Shown: positions 12,535 to 23,089 of the stretch, one piece after another
Numbering within the stretch: position 1 is the first letter of the stretch
Layout: each line of letters begins with the position of its first letter
DNA from: Adiantum capillus-veneris
Taxonomy: Eukaryota; Streptophyta; Polypodiopsida; Polypodiales; Pteridaceae
Length of the DNA: 64,000 bases
Reading direction: 5' to 3'
NCBI GenBank assembly: GCA_014529385.2
Contig: CM043951.1
Coordinates: 113,382,469-113,446,468, forward strand
Position numbers and translations under genes: made by a program
The notes under the pieces: generated by a model
Seen by the model: only the letters and a program-made list of their open reading frames with translations
What the model was told of the DNA's origin: nothing
Database searches by the model: none

Positions 12535-13020
12535 GTTATATTAAGATTTAGGGTTAGGTTAGATTTGAAACTACATTTAATTAAAATTAGGTTAGATTAA
12601 GATCTATGATTAAGTTAGATTATACATTTTAACTTTTATTTAAAATTTATGCTAAATTGAAAATTAGGTTAGATTTAAGATTAGGTTAGATTACATTTAG
12701 GTTTAGGTTAGGTTTATGTTTATGTTGAGATTTATGTTAGATTTATATTTACGTTAGATTTAAAATTAGAACAAGATTTAAGATTAGCTATGTTAGATTT
12801 AAGTTTGATTATATTTAGGTTTAGGATTTAAGATTGGATTAGATTTACTTTTATTTTGAGTTTAAGATAAGATTAGATTTAGATTTAAGTTGGATTACAT
12901 TTAGGTTTAGGTTAGATTTAAGATCAGATTATATTTCGGTTTATGTTGTTTAAGATCGATTAGATTAGATCTAGATTTATGTTAGATTTAAAATTAGATT
13001 AGATTTAGGTTAGATTTTAG
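12535..13020. repeat. Degenerate tandem field of TTAGGTTAGATTTA-like units
   Basis: About 490 bp made of variants of AGGTTAGATTTA and GATTTAAGATTAG, including TTTAGGGTTAGGTT at about 12545. It recalls a decayed telomere-like or minisatellite array, but the units are too irregular to be a functional telomere tract. A short remnant occurs again near 13125-13155. Confidence 0.7.
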
Positions 13021-13556
13021 GGCATGTCAATGAAGGATTTGCCCAAAAAGCAAACATTTGTTACACAAAAATATGTATATTCCCATCAGAATCTGACACC
13101 TATTAACTCACCCACTACCCATGTTTAATTAGGTTAGATTTTAGATTTAGTGTTTTTATTAAAGTCTATCTTCGGGATTACAAAAAAAATTTAGTTAGGC
13201 GAACGGTGATCCCTCTCTTCCTCTCTATGGATGCGACCTTAAGTTGGAAAGCTTTCAACGGCATGATACTCAGATTGGAGTCAACATGTAATGTGCGAAG
13301 TAATCCCCAAGGATCTGCTTTGAAGAGATGTTAAGATGCTGTGAATTGCTAAAGCTAGAGAAGAGGCAAAGGGGTTTTGTCCACTACATGCACTATCATG
13401 TAGACGTGGGTGTGTAGACTTCTCATACCCACAAATATAGGCATTCACCAATAAAGACGAGATTATAACCCGGTGGTTATGATCTCCGTGCACCTCTAGA
13501 CCGAGGTGTGGGGGATCAGACATGACTAGAGAATGTGAGGTAGTTTACAGTATGAA

Positions 13557-13558
<2 letters not shown>

Positions 13559-13613
<55 letters not shown>
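13559..13613. repeat. (GA)n microsatellite
   Basis: An uninterrupted GA run of about 55 bases just upstream of the transposase remnant. Confidence 0.95.
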
Positions 13614-13617
<4 letters not shown>

Positions 13618-13679
13618 CGGAGAACACCAATATATAGAATATTGAATTTATGTTCAGGTTATAAGGTTTTTACATTCAT

Positions 13680-15330
13680 TATGAGTAGTGACGAGGATGT
13701 GGGGCCGTCCAACCGAAACACCTATCTCTCAACAAGGATCTTATGTCCTTGTAATCAATGCAAGCATGATGTGCGATGGACAAGACGCGTTTCTTACAGC
13801 ACGTTTGCAAATTTGGCGAGTTTGATCCATCTATTATAGATCGAGTTGTTGCCAATTACAACTCATCGAACTTTGATGCTGGCCAATAGGCAGCAATCTT
13901 GCAACCCAATAGACGTGTTCGTAGGCGCTTTGGTCAATGAGCATACATGAGGCCACAAGATGTACCTCTGACAGCTCGGAGGATGATCATGCAGGCCACA
14001 TTCCCAACGAGGCAATGTTTGAGCCCGAGATCGATGAAATGATCGAGAAGATCATGGATTCAGAAAGGCTTATCTATGATGATATGAAAAGTGAAGCCGA
14101 CACGCCATTGTATGATGGAGCACGTGTGTCTAGATTGAAGGCGCTCCTGGTTCTTCTCAACATGCAGGCAAAGTTTGGATGGATTGACACTAGCGTCCCA
14201 ACGCTTTTCAGGTGATCTATTACAATGTGTTTACTTCAATAAAAAACTCTAAATGTATAATGATATGATAGATTACTTACACAAGTGTACCGCATTTTTT
14301 CGTTGTGTAGATTGCTCAAAGTGCACATACTACTAGCTGATAATGTGATGCCAGAATCTAGAGAGGAAGCAAGAAAGATCTTGTGAAACTTGGAGATGGA
14401 TTACAATTCGATTCACGCTTGTCCTAACGGCTGCATTTTTTTCAGAGGAGAATACATAGACATGGAGAAGTGTCCGATATGTGATTCCGAGAGATATCGA
14501 GTAGATCTCCACAAAACAAAAATTCCACAAAAGGTTTTGCGACATTTTCCTCTGCTTCTCTCGCATCAAGAATTTCTTTGAATGCAAGTCCATGACCGCC
14601 CTAGCATCATGGCACGAGGAGAATAGATCTTTGGATGGTGTGTTACGGATTCCTGCAGATTGCGCAGCTTGGAAACATATAGACGATACATGGCTGGATT
14701 TTGCCAGGGAAGCTCAAAATTTGTGCATAGGCCTAGCTATGGATGGCGTAAATCCATTTGGTCAGAAATCAACATCTTACAGTAGAATCATGGGAAAATT
14801 TGAACAGTCTAGTCGGTGATGGTCCTCTGATACAGATCCGTGGTGACGGAACTCACTTACTTCGGCACGCTACAAGAGATTCTAAGGATCAATTATAGAG
14901 GATTTTTTGTCGGCTTGTTCGACATGCAATGGTTCAAGGTAAACATGGAGGGTCACAACGCTACTATGCACAGAGGAGAGTCTGGTTTCCTTGAGGTGGA
15001 TTCAACTAAAAAATGGACCAACCTAAGAGACACTTTCGTACTACCCTGAGCATTGTGAACAAGTAAGTCTGTAAATAGTTAACATCCAATTTTAGAAGCT
15101 ATGTGCTTGGAAGCTCTCATGTAAGTTATGTGGCTCTGGAAGGTGATATTTCATCCTACAAAGTCTGCATCAAATTGGTGGTACATCATAGAGGTAGCCC
15201 CTCGTAATGCACAGACGTATGAGGGCTACCATGTGCCAATGACAACAGTATCAACGGAGGAGATCGAAGTAGATGCTTAGTCTGAAACCGCTGAGGTGGT
15301 GCCAGACGAGCATCAAATTGCATGGATTCT
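13680..15330 (+). pseudogene. CACTA transposase (TNP2-like, Transposase_21 family) remnant
   Basis: Fragments in several frames match the order of a CACTA transposase. An N-terminal Cys motif (CPCNQC) is at about 13740-13770. A stretch ADTPLYDGARVSRLKALL is near 14098-14145. The hallmark IHACPNGCIFFRGEY is near 14418-14460, followed by CPICDSERY. Next come a PADCAAWKHID block and LAMDGVNPFG (14590-14770). A C-terminal piece (about 14860-15050) has the SGF.EVDS.KKW and FVLP pattern, with NWWYIIEVAPRN near 15170-15210. The middle of the catalytic region is missing between about 14820 and 14860, and multiple stops break the rest. Some gaps may be introns. Confidence 0.8.
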
Positions 15331-16059
15331 TTGTATGTTTTGAATAGTGGTCGATGCAGGACGTGACCCCACTCCGTACGAGCGCGCGTACGCAGGTAGA
15401 AAGAGCTTAAAGGCCCTCATGGACATTCTGAGTTCTCGCGGCGGCATGGTTAGTATTTCACTTTACACTTTTACATTTGTTGTATTTTAATGATAAGCTA
15501 AGAAAATAAATTGTTTTGTAATTATATATTCATACTTACAGAAAGTACGTCTTATTGTTTTTTTGCAGAACCCGATAGATACGCCGCTTGGACGCGATGA
15601 GATGTCTGATTAGCCGACGTCAGTTTAGTCGTAGCCGTAGCCAGATAGCATTAGTTTCCTTTTGTCATAGATTGTATATTGAGATGACGTGTATAGTAAC
15701 TATTGAAAAACCATGTATTTTCTCAATAATGACAATTGTGTTGTAACTATTACATTTGCAAAGCTTAACAATCAAGTGATTTTGCCTATGATGTGTATAA
15801 TTGTCATTGATTTACTTTCATCAATTTACTTTTGTCCAATTACTTTTGTCAATTTTGTATCTTTATTCTACAAACAATACTATGCATGATAGAGTTAATG
15901 GTTATATTGTCTTGTGGGTGACTACTTTGGGTCTATACCTTGCACTTTCTTTCAAAGGTGAATCTGGGCTTATCTTGGATTCACTAATGTTTACTCTATT
16001 TATTGAAACATTCAATATGGTTGATGAATGCCCTGCCACCCAATAATTTTTTACTCTCG

Positions 16060-16215
16060 GGCGTCGCTATAAGCGTCGCTATATAAGGCTCTGCAACATC
16101 GCTATGAGCGTCGCTATAGGAAGCCTACACCATCGCTATCAACGTTGCTATCTACGTCGCTATATAGCAACACATATAGTGACATTCCGGTAGCGACGCT
16201 GTTAGCGATGGTCTT
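16060..16215. repeat. Right subterminal repeat cluster of the CACTA element
   Basis: At least five close matches to CGTCGCTAT (GGCGTCGCTATAAGCGTCGCTA at the left edge), plus ATCGCTAT, GTTGCTAT and inverted AGCGACG and AGCGATG copies. It mirrors the left cluster. Confidence 0.8.
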
Positions 16216-16291
16216 AGTGACACCGAGGAGTATAAAAACCAATGTATTTTTGTCGTTAAAAGTGTCACAAGTGCACATAACCTCTTGAGTG

Positions 16292-16907
16292 TTCATTGAA
16301 GACCTCCAAAGGTTAGTGTTAAAAGTCCTTCGACCTTAGGTAAGCTAGAGTTGTGCTTGAGGTGGGAACCCGCGGCCCAAGCCTGAGATGCTTGTCAAGC
16401 TTGCTGATGGCTGATATGCTTGAAGTGCTTGATGATTGAGATGCTTGAGGTGCTTGTCATGATAGAGATGCTAGAGTTGTACTTGAGGTGGGAACCGAGC
16501 CCAAGCTTGAGGGGCTTAAGGGCCGAGCTTGTGGTGAGAACTGGGCCCAAGGTTGAGGGACTTGAGGTGTCACAAAAGTCAACACATATCCCTACAAGGA
16601 GAGGGTGAACCATGCAAGTAGGGGGGGTGGACGCTTGACCACTTCTCTCCCAAAGGGCACCCCTTGCTCAAGAGGCAAGTAGGACATATGTCAAGCCCCT
16701 AGGTAGGTTACCCTCAGGGAGTGTCCAAAGCCTATTGGTTAGCCTCACAAGGGGTCCAATGATAATTTAGTAGATTTAATTAATTGTTTTTGCATTTATC
16801 AAGTCCTCTCTCTCAAAGGGGAAAGGGGGACACTTGTCCCAAGACTACCTTTGTTACTTCTTGTAATGCAACATGCATGTGATTGGCCAGTCTTGCAGGG
16901 GTCCAAT
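16292..16907 (+). repeat. Middle segment of the chromovirus A 3' LTR
   Basis: It begins with the TTC target duplication and ends at the CCAAT duplication. From about 16570 on it resembles the reverse complement of the chromovirus C LTR at 50580-51000 (ATCCCTACA.AGGAGAGGG, GGGGAAAGGGGGACAC, and GGGGTCCAAT.A near 16750 and 16900). The part 16320-16570 contains several imperfect repeats of GAGATGCTTGAGGTGCTTG not seen in copy C. Confidence 0.75.
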
Positions 16908-17120
16908 TGTTGGGGTATAGGCGCCTATGTCTTGCCCGGCCGCCCAGAGTCTGGGCGCCCACTGACTTGTATACCTTATACATAGCATAAGTGTATAGGG
17001 GGCTGCTCACTCTTTGTATAGGGGGCTGCTCACTCTTTGAGTCTCCCCACCCACATCGTATGTGTCTCTCCTTCTCTCTCTCTCTCACTCTCCATCTGTG
17101 GTGCTCCCCGATCCCCTTCA
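16908..17120 (+). repeat. 5' LTR of the copia-derived element
   Basis: It matches 20641-20828 with few substitutions and one internal 23-25 bp tandem duplication near 16996-17040. The CT-rich 3' third ends CCCCTTCA. Confidence 0.92.
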
Positions 17121-17122
17121 AT

Positions 17123-17134
17123 TGGTATCAGAGC
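17123..17134 (+). other. Primer-binding site, initiator-tRNA-Met type
   Basis: TGGTATCAGAGC lies two bases after the LTR end. This is the standard plant LTR retrotransposon primer site complementary to the 3' end of initiator tRNA-Met. Confidence 0.9.
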
Positions 17135-18707
17135 GACAGGTGTGAGAGCGTAGATGGACGGCTTCGCGATGAACTCGTCAGCTATGGCGGAGAGGTCACG
17201 GATCTAAGCAAAGAAATAGAGGAGGCTTATGGGCAGCCATACAGAGGCTTGCAGGAGAGCTCTCAGGAGCTTCCTAGTGCTCACAGATCAGAGTTCCTGT
17301 ACAGATCAGCCCACAGTGTACATCATTTTCCCTCTTCTTGGCAAGCTTTGCAACGGCTACATCGGCGACGATAGGTTGGAGCTTGGAGCTTCCATAGACA
17401 TGGAAGCATTGTGAGATTGATGCATTCAGCTCATGCATCGAGGTGGGAAGTGAGTTTGAGCCTTTCTATGAGCTCAAAGAAGCAGAGAAGAAAGTCGTTC
17501 AGTTTTTGGCAGTTTGACAGCAGTCTACTATTTTGCTCATAACTTGAGTTACAGAGCTCCGATTCCAAAACTTTTTGGTTCAAAACGAAGCTGGCTTTGA
17601 GCTCTACGACTTTGTAGAAGAAATTGTTTTCTGATTCAGAGTGCAGGTGGGTCTGAAATTAAAAACACAGAGACTGTTTTTCATGACAGTTTTGGGCTCT
17701 GTTGTTTTCTTTGCTGCAGACAGCTTACCCGTGTACACTGCAGGTAACAGGCACATATGAGGTGTTACAAGATCGGGTTTGACTCCCAGGTACAGGTTGA
17801 GTCTAGTACTCCCATAGGTGTTGCCAGTTGCAGTTGAGTGGTTCTTCTGCAGTGTTGTGGCTTGCATACATGGTGTTTGAGCGGATAATGCTCTATGTAT
17901 TCTTATGTGGTGAGCAGTAGATCTTGTGAGCAAGTGCAGAGGTTGGTTATGGATGACATGTATGATCACCTGTGGTACTCTTTGTGAACATTTGTTGGAC
18001 ACAGGTTTGCAGAGCTTATGCATGTATATTGAGTGTAGTTTGATGCGCATTGATTGCTCATTGTATTGAGCTTGCAGGATAATGGTTATTTTGTGTTGAT
18101 AGCCATTGTGCGTCAAAACTCTGGCGAAATTTTCCCACGAGTTTTATGCGTATCATTTATGCGATCTAGGTAGAGATTGCGGGTTGCACTCAGCATTTGC
18201 GTGCGGTGTTCTCTGCAGGTGGGAGATTTGTGCGTGTGTATGCATCGATACCGCACGTGTGTGGGCTTGGTGATTAGCTCACGGGTTTGACAGGCATACA
18301 ATTATCTTGGCACACTCACAGGAGTGAGTATTGTGATGTATGCTTGTGTGGCTACGAGCTAGGTAGCCGGATTCGAGCACTAATGGCTTGAGGTTTTTCA
18401 ACAGGTTTCAGCTACAGGTTTACAAGTTTACAGGCATGTTTGAGGGCTTATTTGGGCGCTAAATTTTCAACCATTGTTTCCTCTTTGCAAGTGTCCATGT
18501 ATGACTCAGCTGTAGGCTGATTTGGGACACATTTGTGACTTGTTTATGAAGCTGTTTAAGAGCTGAATTTTGGGGCTGTTTTGGGGCTGATTTGCAGTCA
18601 TATCTTACAGCCATATTTGCAGACTTTTGTTGATGCAATTCGAGCCAGTTTAGGGCTGATTTGGTTGACATTTGCTACTCATTGTTGGTTGCTCTTTTGC
18701 GAGCATT
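17135..18707 (+). other. Long leader of the copia-derived element
   Basis: About 1.57 kb without a recognisable protein domain. It includes GATTTGGG- and TTTACAGG-like short repeats at 18400-18470 and 18500-18660 (GGGCTGATTTG variants). It may hold the packaging signal; this is inference from position only. Confidence 0.5.
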
Positions 18708-20561
18708 ATGGCTGATTTTTCATTTGACTTCCAGCGTTATGGTCTGACACAGTTTGATGGTGCAAATTTTGTTGCTTGGAAGGAGCATATGCTTGTTGCA
18801 TTGGCGGATTTGGAACAGGATAAACCCTTGCGTGGTTTATCGGCGAAGCCCAAGTCTATGCGTGATGATGATTGGCAGGATCTTGATGAGTTAGCCATGT
18901 CTACGATTCGTTTGCATCTGGTTGAGTCTGTTGACTGGCAGGTCTCGAGAGAGACTACAACTCATGCTTTATGGCAGATTTTACATGCTATGTACGTGAC
19001 ATCCATGTCTACAGGGGAGTCTAGTCCCACTTCTATGTCCATGGGAGATATTGGTCCCACACGCAAGTCTCGACGGCATAGAGACTTGACATGTTGGCAT
19101 TGTGGACATAGAGGGCACATTAGGCGTCGATGTTTCAGGCGTTTGAGACAACGGAGGCGACAGATGCGTGATGCAGATTTGGGCATGACAGATGCTAGTG
19201 AGATCAGTACGGTGGTTACTGAGTATGATTGTGACGACGATGTCACATTTACATCTAGCTTGTCTTCAGACGATCTTATGTCTACGGATTGCATATCGCA
19301 TTGCACATTGTCTTCACATTGGTTACTAGATTCAGATGCTACTTTCCATGTCACGTCGCATCGTGAGTGGTTTAGCACGTTTTCTAGTGGGAGACTTGGT
19401 TGTGTGCACATGGCTGATGGTGTTGTGTATGACATTGAGGGTGTAGGAGACATATGTTTGTCCTTGCCCATTGGTATGAGATTTACCCTGCGTCATGTGC
19501 GTTATGTGCCAGATCTGAGACGGGATTTGATCTCAGTCAGACAGTTACGGTATAGTGGATGTCGGGTATCGCTGCTTGAGCGATCTTTTGCATTGCATTT
19601 GGGTTTGCTAGTGATTGTGAGAGGTGCCAGGAGTGGTACAGGTTACCCATTGCATGTGGATCACGCGAGAGACGGTGTTGTCTCTGTGATCATGCGGCCA
19701 GGTAGAGAGCGAGAGAGCAGGCGAGTCTCTTTTTCTTGTGGGTTGCAGGGTGCTTTGCATGGAGTGCAGAGTAGTGAGCTCGTTGTGCACACAGTTGGGG
19801 CACGACTTGAGCAGTCACACAGAGAGGTGACAGAGTCAGACATGCATGCTTTGCTAGTGACTGAGCAAAGCAGAGAGTCAGTTGTGCGAGATACTTCTAT
19901 GCAGGATAGACAGGTAGAGCGGTCTTGCTCTAGTGAGTCACGACAGGAGGACGTTGTGCAAGAGTCTATGCATATGGAGTTAGAGCATGAGAGCTCTAGT
20001 GAGTCATAGCAGATTGAGTGGTCATGTTTGCAGTGGATGATTGCAGAGGAGGCTGAGATGTCAGGTATTATGCAGTCATTCCTTTCTATGCTCGACAGTG
20101 AGCATGGGGATATAGTTGTGCAGGATATGTCTTCCAGCAGACACCTAGAGCAGCTGGTTTGCTCTGAGGTTGTACGACAGGTTGATGCGTCTTTTGTGGA
20201 CAGTCAGGAGATGCATGTGGCTGACACGCCTTGTTAGTCAGAGATGCCTATTGCCAGGGATATATATGTTGATGCATGCTCCGTAGAGCTAGCAGGGCCC
20301 GCTAGCATTGCATCGGCATTCGGTGGTCTCATGTATGAGATACTGATCTTGAGACCGGATATCGCAGCTGCAATGGGAGCATTTGCAGTTGGGGTTGTCA
20401 GTCGTTTGTTGACTGATGATGGCATAGTGCACGAGGGAGATATGCAGGTATTGCGTACATACTTGCAGTACATGTGTGGTACGTCTGGTGGTGTATGGAC
20501 TTACACGGGAGCAGGACAGTCGGATGCACACGATCACAGCCAGCCAGTGGGCATCGGTTGA
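18708..20561 (+). pseudogene. Copia gag-protease ORF with in-frame RT-terminal stub
   Basis: From the Met at 18708 (an alternative Met lies at 18672) a single frame runs to 20561, broken only by TAG at 20007-20009 and 20235-20237. The N-terminus is a copia gag domain (FDGANFVAWKEHM near residue 15; ALWQILHAMY near residue 90) but lacks its usual second half. A zinc knuckle CWHCGHRGHIRRRC follows (about 19090-19135). The protease-like block at about 19320-19560 reads WLLDSDATFHVT where copia proteases have DSGA, so the active-site Gly is Asp, and it ends with VPDLRRDLISV. A Ser/Glu-rich spacer follows. The tail (about 20350-20500) has RPDIAAAMGAF.VGVVSR and LQYMCGTSGG, matching the RT C-terminal end of copia pol. 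Integrase and the RT catalytic core are gone. Confidence 0.82.
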
Positions 20562-20640
20562 GAGCGGTTTTCTCTCGCCTTTTGTAGTCTTTAGACTAGG
20601 CTCCCTTGCTTAAAGGCACAGTCGCCTTTAAGTGGGAGGT

Positions 20641-20828
20641 TGTTGGGGTATAGGTGCCTGTGCCTTGCCCGGCTGCCCAGAGTCTGGGCGCCCACTGACT
20701 TGTATACCTTATACATAGCATAAGTGTATAGGGGGCTGCTCACTCTTTGAGTCTCCCCACCCACATCGTATGTGTCTCTCCTTCTCTCTCTCTCACTCTC
20801 CGTCTGTGGTGCTCCCCGATCCCCTTCA
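20641..20828 (+). repeat. 3' LTR of the copia-derived element
   Basis: It is the partner of 16908-17120. It starts TGTTGGGG after a purine tract and ends CCCCTTCA before the CCAAT duplication. Confidence 0.92.
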
Positions 20829-21593
20829 CCAATGAGCTTCAAGCTTAAGCTACAAGGGGGGGTTTACCAAAGCAAGAAGGGAGCTAGCTTGGACACACAC
20901 TCACACATACTCTCATTCTGTGAAGTGCAAAGTGCAAGAGCTCCATCTCCTTCTCCAAGCTAGTAGAGAAGTTGAGAGCCTACACCCACACTCTTGGCTA
21001 TGGAATGCAAATCCAACCAAGAGCCATGCTTCAATGCTTAAGGTTGTCATTTTCTCCATCTTCATTAGTATGCTATTATGTATGCTAGCAAGAAGAGTGA
21101 TGATAAGTGAGGAACTATTTTTTTCTCCTATGGAATGTTTCTTCTTCCTCTTCCCTACCCTCATTCCCCGCTGGGCCGCTAGCTCTCTCCACCTTCGAAG
21201 GTGTTTGAGGCCTTGGGATAGTTAATGCTTTCTACAAAGTTTATGTTATGCTTGTGATGCATGAAGCTTTCCCTCTTCATTGCATCACCTAGGTCACAAG
21301 GAACACAAAGATTGTATTGTACCAAGTCTCTTTTGATGGGAGAAACTAAAATACAAATGCCTATTGGAGGGGGGACTGGCTCCACATAAATCTGGTCCTC
21401 AACTGTTGTCATGTTTTCTAAACTCTCTCTTTTGCAAAAGTATTGTTCATGCCAAGTTAACTAAGTACCATGTTTATGTTGCTACCATCAATTAAGTTCA
21501 CTCGCTATACTCGCAAAGTAATCTCACAAAAGTGCTTTATCTAATTTTCCTATTTCCACTACTTTCAAAATTCATAGGCCATTTCCATTTACA
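20829..21593 (+). repeat. Distal segment of the chromovirus A 3' LTR
   Basis: It resembles the reverse complement of 49951-50560 in chromovirus C. Shared blocks include TGCAAATCCAACCAAGAGCC, CACCTTCGAAGGTGT, GGAACACAAAGA.TTGTATTG, GGAGGGGGGAC.GGCTCCA and TCAACTGTTGTCA. The similarity fades into GGCCATTTCCATTTACA at 21578-21593, matching copy C's LTR end (GGCCATTAAATGTTACA). This defines the likely right end of chromovirus A. Confidence 0.75.
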
Positions 21594-22243
21594 CCTTTTT
21601 CTTGAGAATACTTTGTCTAAGAGTTGCAATGATCATTCATTCCACCGTAGGTCTGCCTACCCATGCCTATGGTTGACATAGTTGGGAAAGGGGGGGAGGG
21701 GCAACCTTGTAAGCAAGGTTGTAATCTTTCAAGATAAATGGATGCTATAGATGGCGAAGCTTTTTCTAGAAACAAGCCATGGACAATAGATAGCACTTTA
21801 AAGACAAATTGATGCAGTTTTTCACTATTTGCATATGAGCTACCAAATCAACTTGGCCAAGGTATCCATACGTGGTTTATGTTGTGCACCCAATATGTGG
21901 GGTGCCATCATGATGTTATTTACTTGGAGATAACGTTATGAATAGTGCTTTCAAGAATAAGCAACACCAGACCCACTGCTTGATCATTGAGAAGTCATGA
22001 CAGGAACTAGAGTTATTTCTCAGGTTGTCGATGAAGACCCCTATATAGTTGGGAGGAAACATTGAAAGGCTCAAAAGCACCCTTGCCCTTCAAAGTTTTT
22101 AGAGATTTTACACATTTTGGGCTGATTTAGTGTTTTTCTTGGAGAGCAACTCACCATTTTCTCCGAAAAAAGGGAGCAAAATACCAAAAAATGGATAAAA
22201 TGTCCATAAAAAATCAACCCAACCTGGAAGCCTTTGGAGCAAT
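21594..22243. other. Unassigned intergenic DNA
   Basis: No coding domain or element was recognised. A short perfect stem, CAACCTTGTAAGCAAGGTTG, lies at about 21703-21722 after a G-rich stretch. Confidence 0.4.
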
Positions 22244-22697
22244 GTTCGGGAAAAATGTGTCTCAGCTTAATATCGTGCCATTTTCAATTTCAAAAATGCC
22301 TGTTGAGGGCACGGGGAAAGGGAGAAATTCCGCCCAAAAATAGAGAAAAATAGTGTAAAAACTTGAAAAATAAACCTAATTTTCTAAATTTCCTCTTGGC
22401 AAATCCAAGGAAAGGAATTTTGTATGTTTGGAAAAATGATTTTCTCCTCCAAAGTTTGGAGGGATGGGGCCTTAGCATGGGGAACATGTTTAAATGTGCC
22501 GATGGCGGCTTCACGGTCGAACGGAGGCAGTGTTCGGGAAAAATGTGTCTCAGCTTTGTATCGTGCCGTTTTCCATTTCAAAAATGCTGGTTGAGAGCAA
22601 GGGGAAAAGGAGAAATTATGTCCCAAAATACACAAAAATTGTGCAAAAACTCGAAGAAAGACCCAATTTTTAAAAATTTCCTCTTGGCAAATTCAAG
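22244..22697. repeat. Diverged direct duplication upstream of the GPAT gene
   Basis: A segment of about 170 bp starting GTTCGGGAAAAATGTGTCTC occurs at 22244-22413 and again at 22532-22697, 288 bp apart. Both copies end TTTCCTCTTGGCAAAT.CAAGGA. Substitutions are spread evenly, suggesting an old duplication. Confidence 0.85.
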
Positions 22698-22992
22698 GAC
22701 TTTGGAAAAATGAATTTTCCCGAACACTGAAGGGAGGTCGTGGGCGGCTCCGGCATGGTCGGACGGAGATGGTTGATTATCGGTTCTGATTCCAATGGCA
22801 AACCTCAAGGGCACTGAAGGTACGTCAAGACTCAAGCGCCCAATAAAAAGGAGGAACACATATCACATCATGACAGCCCAGTGGGTTGGACCTTCTCAAT
22901 TAATGGACTCATGCGTACCCTTACTCAACACTGCAGTTCACCACCCCTCGACATACAAATAAGTCATAATGGCTCTGCTGCCTCTGCCCCTC

Positions 22993-22994
22993 GA

Positions 22995-23027
<33 letters not shown>

Positions 23028-23040
23028 AAACACACACACA
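22993..23040 (+). repeat. (CT)n(CA)n microsatellite in the presumed GPAT 5' UTR
   Basis: CT-rich run at about 22993-23027 followed by CA at 23030-23040, ending about 50 bp before the GPAT start codon. CT-rich tracts are common in plant 5' UTRs; a regulatory role is not shown. No convincing TATA box was identified upstream. Confidence 0.8.
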
Positions 23041-23089
23041 GACTTGCTCACTCGCCCACACTACATTCATCAAGCTCCCTGCAGCTTCC

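Larger units (their letters stand above)
11792..16291 (+). mobile_element. CACTA (En/Spm-type) DNA transposon, internally decayed
   Basis: The left end reads CACTACAAGAGGT and the right end is its inverted partner with one base missing (ACCTCTTGAGTG, 16280-16291). The 3-bp target duplication TTC lies at 11789-11791 and 16292-16294. Both ends carry clustered copies of a subterminal motif around GTCGCTAT. Inside are a broken CACTA transposase, long GA and CA microsatellites and a degenerate AT-rich repeat field. At 4.5 kb with a disrupted transposase it is non-autonomous. It inserted into the 3' LTR of chromovirus A. Confidence 0.88.
16908..20828 (+). mobile_element. Non-autonomous Ty1/copia-derived LTR element, complete with TSD
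   Basis: Terminal repeats of 213 bp (16908-17120) and 188 bp (20641-20828) start TGTTGGGGTATAGG and end CCCCTTCA. The 5-bp target duplication CCAAT is at 16903-16907 and 20829-20833. A TGGTATCAGAGC primer site follows the left LTR and a purine tract AGTGGGAGGT precedes the right one. The internal part codes for a shortened copia gag, a protease-like domain and a stub of the RT C-terminus; integrase and most of RT are absent. The left LTR has an extra 23-25 bp tandem copy of the TATAGGGGGCTGCTCACTC segment. It would need enzymes from a related element to move. Confidence 0.9.
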
